15,456 nucleotides of DNA from UBA1435 sp041663285 (GCA_041663285.1 JBAZSP010000023.1:1-15456); one strand, 5' to 3'. Positions 7,660 through 13,531 are shown, counted from the stretch's first letter. Numbers and translations are program-made. The notes: a model not told the origin generated them from the letters alone.

Positions 7660-7689
7660 TTGACTTTTATTTTCGGCTGCCAATATCTT
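7660..7689 (+). promoter_or_regulatory. Promoter for the Pmp3/YqaE gene
   Basis: TTGACT (7660-7665) and TATCTT (7684-7689) are 18 bases apart. An alternative -10 is the TATATA/TATATT run at 7695-7702. Either would give a very short 5' leader before ATG 7712, and there is no Shine-Dalgarno sequence. Confidence 0.45.
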
Positions 7690-7711
7690 AATTATATATA
7701 TTAACCAACCT

Positions 7712-7870
7712 ATGAACTGGCTTCTTTTGCTATTGGCAGTTCTGTTACCGCCGGTAGCCGTGTTTCTAAAAGTCGGCATCACCACCCACCTTTGGCTGAA
7801 TATTATTCTCACAATTCTGGGATATCTGCCTGGAATTATCCACGCTCTTTGGGTTGTCTTAACTTTTTAA
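7712..7870 (+). CDS. Pmp3/YqaE (UPF0057) family small membrane protein
   Basis: This is a 52-residue membrane peptide. It matches the Pmp3/YqaE family along its whole length. Helix 1 is WLLLLLAVLLPPVAVFL, with the family's LPP turn. A short loop KVGITTHLW follows. Helix 2, LNIILTILGYLPGIIHALWV, holds the signature 'LGYxPGxIHAxxv'. Length is normal for the family (about 50-60). Members are stress- or cold/salt-induced proteins in plants and yeast (PMP3 affects membrane potential) and in bacteria; the molecular role is unclear. The gene has its own promoter and lies between the cupredoxin and zinc-finger genes on the same strand. Family identity is very secure despite the small size. Confidence 0.92.
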   Translation: MNWLLLLLAVLLPPVAVFLKVGITTHLWLNIILTILGYLPGIIHALWVVLTF

Positions 7871-7937
7871 TCTCGGGTCGCTTCTTCGGACTCTATTACA
7901 ATTTTATTATGCCCACTCCACACCCCCATCTTAAACT

Positions 7938-7964
7938 TATAAATTAACTGTTTGCCAAAGGAGG
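7938..7964 (+). promoter_or_regulatory. -10 element and strong Shine-Dalgarno for the zinc-finger gene
   Basis: TATAAA (7938-7943) is a plausible -10. AAAGGAGG (7957-7964) is a near-perfect ribosome binding site six bases before ATG 7971. It marks this as one of the few conventionally led genes here and suggests high translation. The -35 is unclear. Confidence 0.6.
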
Positions 7965-7970
7965 ATAATT

Positions 7971-8111
7971 ATGGCCGATTCTACTTTCCGCTGTGCTATG
8001 TGCGGTGCTGAGTTCGATAACAATGAGGATCTGAAAACGCACCAGGACGCCGTCCACGGTCAAAAAATGACCGATACCTCGACCACCGTGCCAAAGGAGG
8101 ACGACGAATAG
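7971..8111 (+). CDS. Small single C2H2 zinc-finger protein
   Basis: This is a 46-residue protein with one C2H2 finger. Cys8 and Cys11 (FRCAMCGAEF) and His24 and His29 (HQDAVH) give C-x2-C-x12-H-x4-H with a conserved Phe and Leu core (AEFDNNEDLKTH). An acidic tail (PKEDDE) follows. A single finger of this kind may bind nucleic acid or a protein. Small C2H2 proteins are common in archaea and also occur in reduced bacteria. The start is fixed by the strong ribosome binding site at 7957-7964. A strong terminator sits 35 bases after the stop, so it is probably transcribed alone and at a high level. The target is unknown. Confidence 0.88.
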   Translation: MADSTFRCAMCGAEFDNNEDLKTHQDAVHGQKMTDTSTTVPKEDDE

Positions 8112-8145
8112 CCGTTCTCTCTTTTGTAATTTAAAACCCGATAAA

Positions 8146-8178
8146 TTAAAATACCCCGCCTAAGACGGGGTATTTTAA
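8146..8178. terminator. Strong bidirectional intrinsic terminator
   Basis: A perfect 13-bp inverted repeat, TTAAAATACCCCG (8146-8158) and CGGGGTATTTTAA (8166-8178), has a seven-base loop. The A/T flanks of the GC core give a U run on either strand. It can therefore end the zinc-finger gene from the left and the minus-strand secreted-protein gene from the right. Confidence 0.92.
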
Positions 8179-8193
8179 AAGGCTCTTATTAGT

Positions 8194-8553
8194 TTAATTA
8201 CTTTGTCTGCCTATACCTTTGCAATTCCCGTTTCCCTGGCCCATACCGAATTTGGCTCTAAAAGCATCCAGCGGTTTTCGGTCACCCTTTTGGGCAGCCA
8301 GCTGGGCAGCCGCAAATTCTTTAAAATTTGCCTCGTTCACAAATCTGGTCGCTCCCCTGCCTTGCATATTTGAAGCCCAGGCCTTGTAATCACCTTTTTC
8401 AAAGGCATTTACGTTGGCCTGATGCCTTTCTTCGGTGTAATTAGGCCCCTTTACTGTTGGATCCCCTCTATAAGCTAAGGCTGGAGTAAGTGACTGTACT
8501 GCTGCCAAGCTTAAAGCCACAGCAGCTATTCCCAAAACGAATTGAGTTTTCAT
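8194..8553 (-). CDS. Small secreted protein of a candidate-phyla-type family, function unknown
   Basis: This is a 119-residue protein. Residues 1-27 are a clear Sec signal peptide (core FVLGIAAVALSLAAV) ending in ALA before YRGDPTVKGPNYTEERH. The mature part is helical and charged, with DYKAWASNMQGRG and a Gly/Asn-rich C-terminus (GMGQGNGNCKG). I recognise the 'YRGDPxVxGPNYxxERH...AFExxDYxAWxxxMQGRG' pattern as recurring in candidate-phyla genomes, but no function is known to me. It has no lipid or sorting anchor. A TTATAT -10-like element (8565-8560) lies six bases before the ATG, suggesting another leaderless start. It sits downstream of the sigma factor pair, and so may be a target of that sigma factor; this is inference. 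Confidence 0.75.
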   Translation of the reverse strand: MKTQFVLGIAAVALSLAAVQSLTPALAYRGDPTVKGPNYTEERHQANVNAFEKGDYKAWASNMQGRGATRFVNEANFKEFAAAQLAAQKGDRKPLDAFRAKFGMGQGNGNCKGIGRQSN

Positions 8554-8600
8554 ATTTTTATATAATTTTTAATCCGACAGGCCATGTCTATTACTAATAC

Positions 8601-8616
8601 AACCGGTTTCCCGGTT
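8601..8616. terminator. GC hairpin after the sigma-factor operon
   Basis: AACCGG (8601-8606) and CCGGTT (8611-8616) form a 6-bp stem. On the minus strand the loop is GAAA, a stable GNRA tetraloop. It lies 11 bases after the membrane-protein stop. There is no U run on the minus strand, so it may be a weak terminator or an mRNA 3' stabiliser. Confidence 0.4.
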
Positions 8617-8626
8617 TTCTTTCAAC

Positions 8627-9283
8627 TTAATTTCGTCTTCCCTCCCACGGTCGGATTTCCCGGGCTACAAATTGGTTTTTCCCTGTTTCCTCTCCGATTA
8701 GTTTTATCTCTTCGCTAACCGCAATTTTTATCCTCCCCCGAATCACCACATTTTGGCCGGTTATTGTCCATTCCTTTCCTCCAAAATCCCGGATCTCAAA
8801 ATTATTCATGTCTGTCACATATATAATTTCCCCCGACAGATACCCTTCTTCCGGCCTATTCCATATTTCCATTTTCATCGGCACCACCTTCCGGTAGTAG
8901 GGAATACCTTCTAGGTTTTTGTCAATCCGCCCGGCTGTTCCGCTTACATACCACCCTCCGCCCGCCACCAAGCCGACAATAACTAAAATCATTACTATTT
9001 GCCATTTCTGGTAACGGTAAGCATGTTTGGTTTTTTCAAAAAGCAGGTATGTCCCGGCCAAAAAAATTAGAGCTACCGCTATCCACAAATAAGGTGTAAT
9101 CGTGTTACTGATCACTCCAAACCACCAAAGCCCTGCCCCCAAAGTTAGAATAATTAGGCTAATTGTTAATCCTGTCCACGTTACCCAATTCTTTACCAAA
9201 AATTCCCATTTCGGTATCGGCTTCATCTGCTGCCGGTTGATAATTTTTAGCGTCTCCCGGCTGACATCAGTTTTCTTTTTCAT
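8627..9283 (-). CDS. Three-helix membrane protein, probable partner (anti-sigma-like) of the ECF sigma factor
   Basis: This is a 218-residue membrane protein from ATG 9283. A longer in-frame start at 9385 would run far back into the sigma gene and lacks support. Residues 1-33 are basic and cytoplasmic, with MKPIPKWEFLVKNW just before the membrane, a motif I associate with membrane partners of ECF sigma factors in small-genome bacteria. Helices lie at about 34-58, 63-83 and 94-115. Residues 116-218 form a beta-rich domain likely outside the membrane (GYLSGEIIYVTDMNNFEIRD...), which looks OB-like by eye. Its start overlaps the sigma gene by 17 bases, so the products are probably made together. 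Overlap with an ECF sigma gene and this topology support a membrane-tethered regulator, but no classic anti-sigma zinc motif is present. Confidence 0.65.
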   Translation of the reverse strand: MKKKTDVSRETLKIINRQQMKPIPKWEFLVKNWVTWTGLTISLIILTLGAGLWWFGVISNTITPYLWIAVALIFLAGTYLLFEKTKHAYRYQKWQIVMILVIVGLVAGGGWYVSGTAGRIDKNLEGIPYYRKVVPMKMEIWNRPEEGYLSGEIIYVTDMNNFEIRDFGGKEWTITGQNVVIRGRIKIAVSEEIKLIGEETGKNQFVAREIRPWEGRRN

Positions 9284-9845
9284 AGAATTTTTTAAATTGT
9301 ATTTTTGCCCGGGACAGCAGGGTTGCCACCGTCCCCATCGGCCTTTGTAAAATATCGCTAATTTCCTGATAATCCTTGTCTTCAAAAAACCGTAATACCA
9401 AAATCTCTTTATATTCCGGATTCAGTTTTTCCAGTATGTCCTTAATTTGGCCGTTTGCTTGCTTGGTTATTGCTTCCTTTTCAATATTGGTATCAGCCAT
9501 CAGCCAATCCACCAGCTCGTCATCACCGTCATTTATTTTTATTTTTAATGCCAGTTTATTCTTCTTCAAAAAATTCACTGTTTGATTATGAACAATCCGG
9601 TATAGCCAGCTGCTAAATTTTAAATCACAGTCACAATCATTTAGGTGGCGGTAAGCTCCAATAAATGACTCCTGGACTATATCGGCAATATCATCATCGT
9701 CAAGATAAGTAAATCTGTGCACATAATTACGAAGCTTTTCTTCGTACCGTCTCATCAGGCAATAAAAATATTGGCTGTCCTCAAGCGCCAGTTTTACCAG
9801 TTGGTTGTCACTTCTAGCCTCACAGTCTCTGTGATTATCTACCAT
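9267..9845 (-). CDS. ECF-type RNA polymerase sigma factor
   Basis: This is a 192-residue alternative sigma factor with only regions 2 and 4, as in the extracytoplasmic function class. Region 2 spans about residues 30-95 and includes the core-binding and -10 recognition helix (DIADIVQESFIGAYRHLN, then FSSWLYRIVHNQTVNFLKK). Region 4 spans about 135-187 (LNPEYKEILVLRFFEDKDYQ, then a helix-turn-helix with MGTVATLLSRAK). It directs RNA polymerase to a small regulon in response to an envelope signal, usually released from a membrane partner; the overlapping downstream gene is the natural candidate. A TATTAT -10-like element ends seven bases before the ATG, so the mRNA may be leaderless. Family call is secure; the signal and targets are unknown. 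Confidence 0.94.
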   Translation of the reverse strand: MVDNHRDCEARSDNQLVKLALEDSQYFYCLMRRYEEKLRNYVHRFTYLDDDDIADIVQESFIGAYRHLNDCDCDLKFSSWLYRIVHNQTVNFLKKNKLALKIKINDGDDELVDWLMADTNIEKEAITKQANGQIKDILEKLNPEYKEILVLRFFEDKDYQEISDILQRPMGTVATLLSRAKIQFKKFYEKEN

Positions 9846-9852
9846 CTCTCAT

Positions 9853-9858
9853 ATAATA
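9853..9858 (-). promoter_or_regulatory. -10 element for the sigma-factor operon
   Basis: TATTAT on the minus strand (9858-9853) is followed by seven bases and then ATG 9845, giving a predicted start at the start codon. No good -35 is seen, and I could not identify an autoregulatory ECF-type -35. Confidence 0.35.
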
Positions 9859-9907
9859 CAATTTCACCGCCCCAATTCTTTCAGTTAAAGCAATCCGTCA
9901 TCTCCTC

Positions 9908-10324
9908 TCACTCTGTCACCACCAGGCTTCCCACCATTCCCATAGCCCGATGGTTACCAACACTATAGTAATACTCAAAAGTCCCAGTTTTGTTGGCCAC
10001 AAATTCGACCATATCTGATTGTCCGGCCGAAAGTTCCTGGGTTTCAACTTCAAATTCATCCAGCACAAAATCATGTGTCCCCTGGCGGTTTACCAGTTCT
10101 ATCCTAATTTTGTCCCCCCGCTTGGCCAAAATTTGTTTTGTCGAGAATGCAAAATCAGCCGCTTCAATCTGAAAAGTCTTTACTTCTGGGGTCGGCTGGG
10201 GCGATATGCTTGGGGCAATATTTTGCTTAATCCCGGATTGTCGGTCAACTTCTCCCAGAGTCATCACCGCTCCTCCCAATATTAAAAAACCGATTATTAC
10301 CAAAAATAGTGTTGTATTTTTCAT
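9908..10324 (-). CDS. Membrane-anchored cupredoxin lacking the copper-ligand cysteine
   Basis: This is a 138-residue protein. Residues 4-23 are a hydrophobic signal anchor, followed by a short Pro/Ser linker (to about 48) and a cupredoxin domain (about 49-137). His84 lies in GTHDFVLDEF, and the C-terminal loop reads FEYYYSVGNHRAMGMVGSLV. Relatives normally have 'YYCSxxxHRxxGM' here, where Cys, His and Met complete the type 1 site. In this gene the Cys position is Tyr120 (codon TAT; Cys TGT is one change away), while His84, His125 and Met130 remain. Copper could then bind only in a non-blue site, or the domain may serve a structural or metal-delivery role. It sits between the sigma factor and flavoprotein genes on the same strand. 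A TAGCCT -10-like element (10337-10332) lies seven bases before the ATG. Confidence 0.85.
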   Translation of the reverse strand: MKNTTLFLVIIGFLILGGAVMTLGEVDRQSGIKQNIAPSISPQPTPEVKTFQIEAADFAFSTKQILAKRGDKIRIELVNRQGTHDFVLDEFEVETQELSAGQSDMVEFVANKTGTFEYYYSVGNHRAMGMVGSLVVTE

Positions 10325-10389
10325 TAGCTCAAGGCTATTCTCCCACCCTCAAGAACCTATGAGAATTTGGTAAGGTTTTACCCAGTCTC

Positions 10390-10527
10390 TTATGGCACCA
10401 GCTTGAATTCCTCTGATTTTATCGAATCTCTTGCCACTCCCAACTCCTCAAATTGAGATTTCAGATCTTCCATCATCGGAATTGGCCCGCACATATAAAT
10501 CAAGCATTCCTTTCTATTCTTACTTAA
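10390..10527 (-). pseudogene. Detached C-terminal segment of the flavoprotein (NAD(P)-binding CGP motif)
   Basis: Directly after the TAA, the same frame stays open for 45 codons to a second TAA (10392-10390). It encodes LIYMCGPIPMMEDLKSQFEE and ends in SIKSEEFKLVP. This is the normal end of the ferredoxin-NADP reductase fold ('YlCGPpPMmeal...', '...seeF'), whose Cys-Gly-Pro contacts the nicotinamide. One base change separates an intact gene from this split one. Re-initiation is possible: AAAGGA (10513-10508) precedes TTG 10503 and ATG 10494. It is a nonsense-mutated gene, a re-initiating split gene, or a sequencing or assembly error. Confidence 0.75.
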
Positions 10528-11673
10528 TTACGAGATATTTCGGGCAGTCAGTCTGCCTTCTTTTTCAGATTCCCACAGCTTGAATTTAAAGACATTCGAC
10601 ACCTGTTGCCGGATTTTATCAAGATAAATAGCTTCGCTTTTATGAGGCACCGAGTAATAAAAGTCAATCTTTTTTTTTGGACTTATGGCCGACATCATCC
10701 CTATCATCGGACTGACACCGATGCCCCCGGCTATCCAAATCTGTCGTTTTTTAGAACTTCGTTGGCAAAATTTTCCGTACGGGCCTTCAATCTTTACCGG
10801 TGTTTCTATAGGAGTATCTGGCAATTTACCGGTAAAGTCTCCCAGTATTTTAATGGCCAACCTAAGGTTATTTTCGTCAGGGGCTGAAATAATCGAAAAA
10901 GGGTGTTGCTCTTCTATTAGCCCTTGAGTGGCCAGCTTAATAAATACAAATTGTCCCGGTTCAAATTTAATCCTAACCCCTTTTGGTTTAAGTACCAACT
11001 CCAGGGTTTGCTTGTTTAGCCAGCTTATATTTTCTACGAGATATTGGTATTTTCTAACCAATATTAAGCCCAGTACTGTCCGGTAAAAATAAGACCCGAT
11101 TCCGATACCGACCATTAGAAGCATGTGACTTCTTAGCCAGCCGCCTCCGGCCATATCGCTTCCCAGAATTATAAAATGATAAGCTGCGGCTGCAAATGCC
11201 ACCCCGATGAATTGGTGGATGAATCTCCAAATATGGTAGGGGATTCGTACCCACAAAGTGATAATAATAATGACGGTTAATATTCCTAAGGCCACTGGCC
11301 CGGCCCAAAAAGCCAATGACTTAAAGCCAAAAATGAAGTCAACCACCCGGCTGATCCCCTGTAATAGGTAGTACAAAACAAAACTCCCCGGGTGCACTAA
11401 AATCAAAAAAAACGTAATCTTTCCCAAATTATGGTGAATAGGGAAAACTTTGTTTAAGCCGTCGAAGGCCTCTTCCAGGATTTTGGCTCTGGTGTTGAGA
11501 AACAGTACCAGGGCAAAAAGGGTTACGCCGACCAAGCCAGAAATTTGTCCGAGGCTGTAAGCCACTGATTGGTAATCGCCAAACCGGGTCGAAAGCGGTC
11601 GATTAGTAAGCCATAGCCAAATTGTTGTTAGCGGCAAAAATCCCAGAGCTGCATAGCCCACCTTTTTTTTCAC
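10528..11673 (-). CDS. Di-heme ferric-reductase-like transmembrane flavoprotein, C-terminus cut by an in-frame stop
   Basis: From GTG 11673 this encodes 381 residues. The N-terminal half is a ferric reductase-like membrane domain with about six helices; His81/His94 and His153/His166 are each 13 residues apart, as expected for two b hemes stacked across the membrane. The second half is a ferredoxin-NADP reductase module: HPFS at 257-260 for FAD, GPYG at 297-300, and GGIGVSP at 316-322 for the nicotinamide nucleotide. Such proteins pass electrons from cytoplasmic NAD(P)H through FAD and heme to an outside acceptor. Translation ends at TAA (10530-10528), before the final strand and CGP motif, which continue in the same frame downstream (next entry). 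The GTG start is chosen because a promoter at 11708-11680 points to it; an ATG at 11772 adds 33 residues that do not resemble the family. Confidence 0.85.
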   Translation of the reverse strand: MKKKVGYAALGFLPLTTIWLWLTNRPLSTRFGDYQSVAYSLGQISGLVGVTLFALVLFLNTRAKILEEAFDGLNKVFPIHHNLGKITFFLILVHPGSFVLYYLLQGISRVVDFIFGFKSLAFWAGPVALGILTVIIIITLWVRIPYHIWRFIHQFIGVAFAAAAYHFIILGSDMAGGGWLRSHMLLMVGIGIGSYFYRTVLGLILVRKYQYLVENISWLNKQTLELVLKPKGVRIKFEPGQFVFIKLATQGLIEEQHPFSIISAPDENNLRLAIKILGDFTGKLPDTPIETPVKIEGPYGKFCQRSSKKRQIWIAGGIGVSPMIGMMSAISPKKKIDFYYSVPHKSEAIYLDKIRQQVSNVFKFKLWESEKEGRLTARNIS

Positions 11674-11679
11674 AGTCAA

Positions 11680-11708
11680 ATTATGGCAACCCGCTATAAA
11701 AATATCAA
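11680..11708 (-). promoter_or_regulatory. Leaderless promoter for the flavoprotein gene
   Basis: On the minus strand TTGATA (11708-11703) and CATAAT (11685-11680) are 17 bases apart. Six bases later comes GTG 11673, the predicted transcription start. It supports GTG 11673 over the ATG at 11772. Confidence 0.65.
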
Positions 11709-11822
11709 TTTCCTGTTGTCCCCAAAGCAGTAAACCAAAAGGCCGATAAAAAACAATAACAAATCTTAACACTTACATAAACCTCACAAACATACTCCAA
11801 AATACCTATAACATCTATCTCC

Positions 11823-11850
11823 TTGTATAAAAAAAGAAAACCTGTATAGT
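11823..11850 (+). promoter_or_regulatory. Putative promoter for the small ORF at 11898
   Basis: TTGTAT (11823-11828) and TATAGT (11845-11850) are 16 bases apart. A second -10-like TATTAT follows at 11853-11858, overlapping the inverted repeat. Transcription from either would read through or start within the repeat and end up in front of the strong ribosome binding site. Confidence 0.5.
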
Positions 11851-11855
11851 TATAT

Positions 11856-11886
11856 TATAGATATTTAAGCATTTGAAATATCTATA
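11856..11886. repeat. 11-bp perfect inverted repeat between promoter and ribosome binding site
   Basis: TATAGATATTT (11856-11866) and AAATATCTATA (11876-11886) are exact reverse complements with a nine-base spacer. GGAGG begins two bases later (11889). The repeat is all but free of G and C, as in many operators, and could also form an RNA hairpin masking the ribosome binding site. Operator or translational switch cannot be told apart from sequence. Confidence 0.7.
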
Positions 11887-11897
11887 CCGGAGGAAGT

Positions 11898-11996
11898 ATG
11901 AAAAGCTTTGAGATGGTACGTTTGCCCGACCGGCAGTCAGAATGGTACGAAAGGCTTATCGGTTTTTTCCAGCGGCAGTGTAGGTGGAAATCCTAG
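11898..11996 (+). CDS. Small ORF with strong ribosome binding site, unknown function
   Basis: This 32-residue frame starts at ATG 11898 with GGAGG (11889-11893) four bases upstream. Its sequence is charged and aromatic (MKSFEMVRLPDRQSEWYERL, then IGFFQRQCRWKS). It has one Cys, no signal peptide and no membrane helix. I recognise no family. The dedicated promoter, the inverted repeat and the ribosome binding site all favour real translation; very short length and lack of homology argue for caution. It could be a leader peptide, a small regulator or a toxin-like peptide. A long-range inverted repeat begins ten bases after the stop. It diverges from the flavoprotein gene and converges on the helicase gene. 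Confidence 0.45.
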   Translation: MKSFEMVRLPDRQSEWYERLIGFFQRQCRWKS

Positions 11997-12005
11997 TCAC
12001 TAAGC

Positions 12006-12082
12006 CATATTGCTTTCAATAATAATTAAGCCACGGCCTTATATATCTTTAGATAGAGTTCCAGCTTAAAAGAAGCAATATG
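12006..12082. repeat. Long-range 10-bp inverted repeat around a 57-base loop
   Basis: CATATTGCTT (12006-12015) and AAGCAATATG (12073-12082) are exact reverse complements. The loop holds a smaller hairpin, TATCT-TT-AGATA (12044-12055). The element lies between the small ORF and the 3' end of the helicase gene, so it could be a structured 3' end for either strand. No U run follows directly, so it is not a classic terminator. Confidence 0.5.
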
Positions 12083-12099
12083 TGCTAGTGTAAGTCTAT

Positions 12100-13284
12100 T
12101 TAGTCAATAAAAGTGAGGGCAAAACCTTTTCTGTTTCCCCGTCCGGTTCTCCCGATTCGGTGCACATAATCCTCGTAATTGTTCGGCTCGTCAAAGTTAA
12201 TTACATGAGTAATATCCGAAATATCCAGTCCTCTGGCCGCTACATCGGTAGCCACCAGTATTGATACTTGGTTTTCACGGAAGCTTTTTACGATCTGTTG
12301 GCGTTGAAATTGTTTTTTCCCGCCGTGCAATCCCTGGGCCCTAAACCCTTTCTGGATTAAGGATTGAGATAATTTTTCTACTATTAATTGGGTTGATCCA
12401 AATATCAGTACTTTTTTAAAATCAGGCATTCCCACCAATTGGTGCAATTTTTCTTCTTTGGCGTGTCTTGGTACCCTAACCACATCCTGCTCTACATGAG
12501 AAGATGCATTCTGGGTTTTGGTCGAAATTTTTACCGGATCTTTCAAAAATGCCGAAATCAACGGCTCCACTTTTTTGTCAACAGTGGCCGAAAAAAAGAG
12601 CGTTTGACGGCTTTTAGGTATTTGTTCCACAATCTCTTTGACATCGGCAATAAATCCCATATCGAGCATTCGGTCTACCTCGTCCAAAACGATTGTATCC
12701 ATACCCGCAAAATTAATAGCTTTTCGTTTACCCAAATCTTTTATTCGTCCCGGTGTTCCAATAATCACATGTGGCCCTCTCCGGACCTTAATAATTTGCT
12801 CTCGGATGAATGCTCCTCCGATTGCCAGAGCGATATATACCTTCATCCCCATGGTAAAAGATCTGAACTCCTCCTTAATTTGTAGCGCTAATTCCCGGGT
12901 CGGGGCTAACACAATTATCCGTTTATTAGGATTTTCCAGAATTTTGTTTATTAGTGGCAGCACAAAAGCCGCCGTTTTGCCTGTCCCCGTATTAGCTACT
13001 CCCAAAACATCCCGGTTATCTATAATCTGGGGAATCACCTGGTCTTGAATTAATGTCGGTTTGGCATAGCCTTTGGCCCTTATATTTTCCAATAATTCCG
13101 CCCTGAACCTAAAGTCAGCAAACGAGTTCACCGTGGTCACATCTTCAATATAATCAAAGCTCTCGGCTTTCCTGATATAAAGCGACCGGTCAATTCTGCT
13201 TCTGGTAAATTTACGGGATAACCCCGAACCTCTGGTTTGATAACTATTTCTTCGGAAATTACCCGAATACCTGTTTGTATACAT
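12100..13284 (-). CDS. DEAD-box ATP-dependent RNA helicase (RhlE/DeaD type)
   Basis: This is a 394-residue helicase with all superfamily 2 motifs: Q motif (GYAKPTLIQ, 72-80), motif I (ANTGTGKT, 97-104), Ia (PTRELA, 128-133), Ib (TPGR, 177-180), II (DEVD, 201-204), III (SAT, 232-234), V (ATDVAARGLDI, 345-355) and VI (HRIGRTGR, 375-382). It unwinds short RNA duplexes using ATP, in ribosome assembly or mRNA turnover, often under cold stress. Two departures are visible: motif II is DEVD rather than DEAD, and motif I has Asn where Gln is usual (AQTGTGKT). Residues 1-40 are rich in Arg, Ser, Tyr and Gly and probably bind RNA nonspecifically. It ends right after the helicase core with no C-terminal extension. 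It stands alone on its strand. Confidence 0.95.
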   Translation of the reverse strand: MYTNRYSGNFRRNSYQTRGSGLSRKFTRSRIDRSLYIRKAESFDYIEDVTTVNSFADFRFRAELLENIRAKGYAKPTLIQDQVIPQIIDNRDVLGVANTGTGKTAAFVLPLINKILENPNKRIIVLAPTRELALQIKEEFRSFTMGMKVYIALAIGGAFIREQIIKVRRGPHVIIGTPGRIKDLGKRKAINFAGMDTIVLDEVDRMLDMGFIADVKEIVEQIPKSRQTLFFSATVDKKVEPLISAFLKDPVKISTKTQNASSHVEQDVVRVPRHAKEEKLHQLVGMPDFKKVLIFGSTQLIVEKLSQSLIQKGFRAQGLHGGKKQFQRQQIVKSFRENQVSILVATDVAARGLDISDITHVINFDEPNNYEDYVHRIGRTGRGNRKGFALTFID

Positions 13285-13302
13285 TTTAAATTAAATTGTG
13301 GC

Positions 13303-13319
13303 ATCCCGTCTGGCGGGAT
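13303..13319. repeat. Short GC hairpin upstream of the helicase gene
   Basis: ATCCCG (13303-13308) and CGGGAT (13314-13319) form a 6-bp stem with a five-base loop, 19-35 bases before the helicase ATG. It could be a 5' UTR hairpin or an operator. A -10-like TTTAAT (13295-13290) between the hairpin and the ATG leaves its status unclear. Confidence 0.35.
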
Positions 13320-13379
13320 TAATATGCCCAACTTATTAAAATGTCTTTAGGTAAGACCGGGCAAACTATGATTCTTCGC

Positions 13380-13487
13380 CTAATGTAAATCTGGCAAGTA
13401 TACCACCATTAATAATCTTTTGCCATTCTTATCCGAAATTCTCTCATAGTCGTTCGGCAGGCCTTCGTTTTCATACCTCTTTTTAAT
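13380..13487 (-). pseudogene. Possible protein-coding remnant or very small gene
   Basis: A minus-strand frame of 35 codons, closed by TAG (13382-13380), reads IKKRYENEGLPNDYERISDK, then NGKRLLMVVYLPDLH. Its composition looks like a real protein, with charged turns and a hydrophobic strand near the end, unlike typical noise. But there is no ATG, GTG or TTG before the body; only an ATT (13487) follows the upstream stop. It may be a degraded gene end or chance. The rest of 13285-13531 holds only the hairpin at 13303 and the promoter of the next gene. Confidence 0.22.
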
Positions 13488-13519
13488 CCGGCGTTAATCA
13501 TTATCAAATATCCGGTAGC

Positions 13520-13525
13520 TAAGCT
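13520..13525 (+). promoter_or_regulatory. -10 element for the VOC-protein gene, leaderless
   Basis: TAAGCT is followed by six bases and then ATG 13532, so transcription is predicted to start at the start codon. The -35 is weak (TTAATC, 13494-13499, 20 bases away). Confidence 0.35.
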
Positions 13526-13531
13526 AACACC

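Noticed and set aside
8627..9385. A 252-residue start for the membrane protein at 9385
   Set aside because: It would run more than 100 bases inside the sigma-factor gene, and its extra 34 residues have no membrane-protein character. ATG 9283 gives a short overlap.
10528..10530. Stop codon reassignment to explain the split flavoprotein
   Set aside because: The codon is TAA, which ends many genes here; TGA also ends genes (for example 1940-1942 and 9269-9267). No recoded code fits.
11674..11772. An upstream ATG at 11772 for the flavoprotein
   Set aside because: The added 33 residues do not resemble the family, and a TTGATA/CATAAT promoter lies inside this stretch pointing to GTG 11673.
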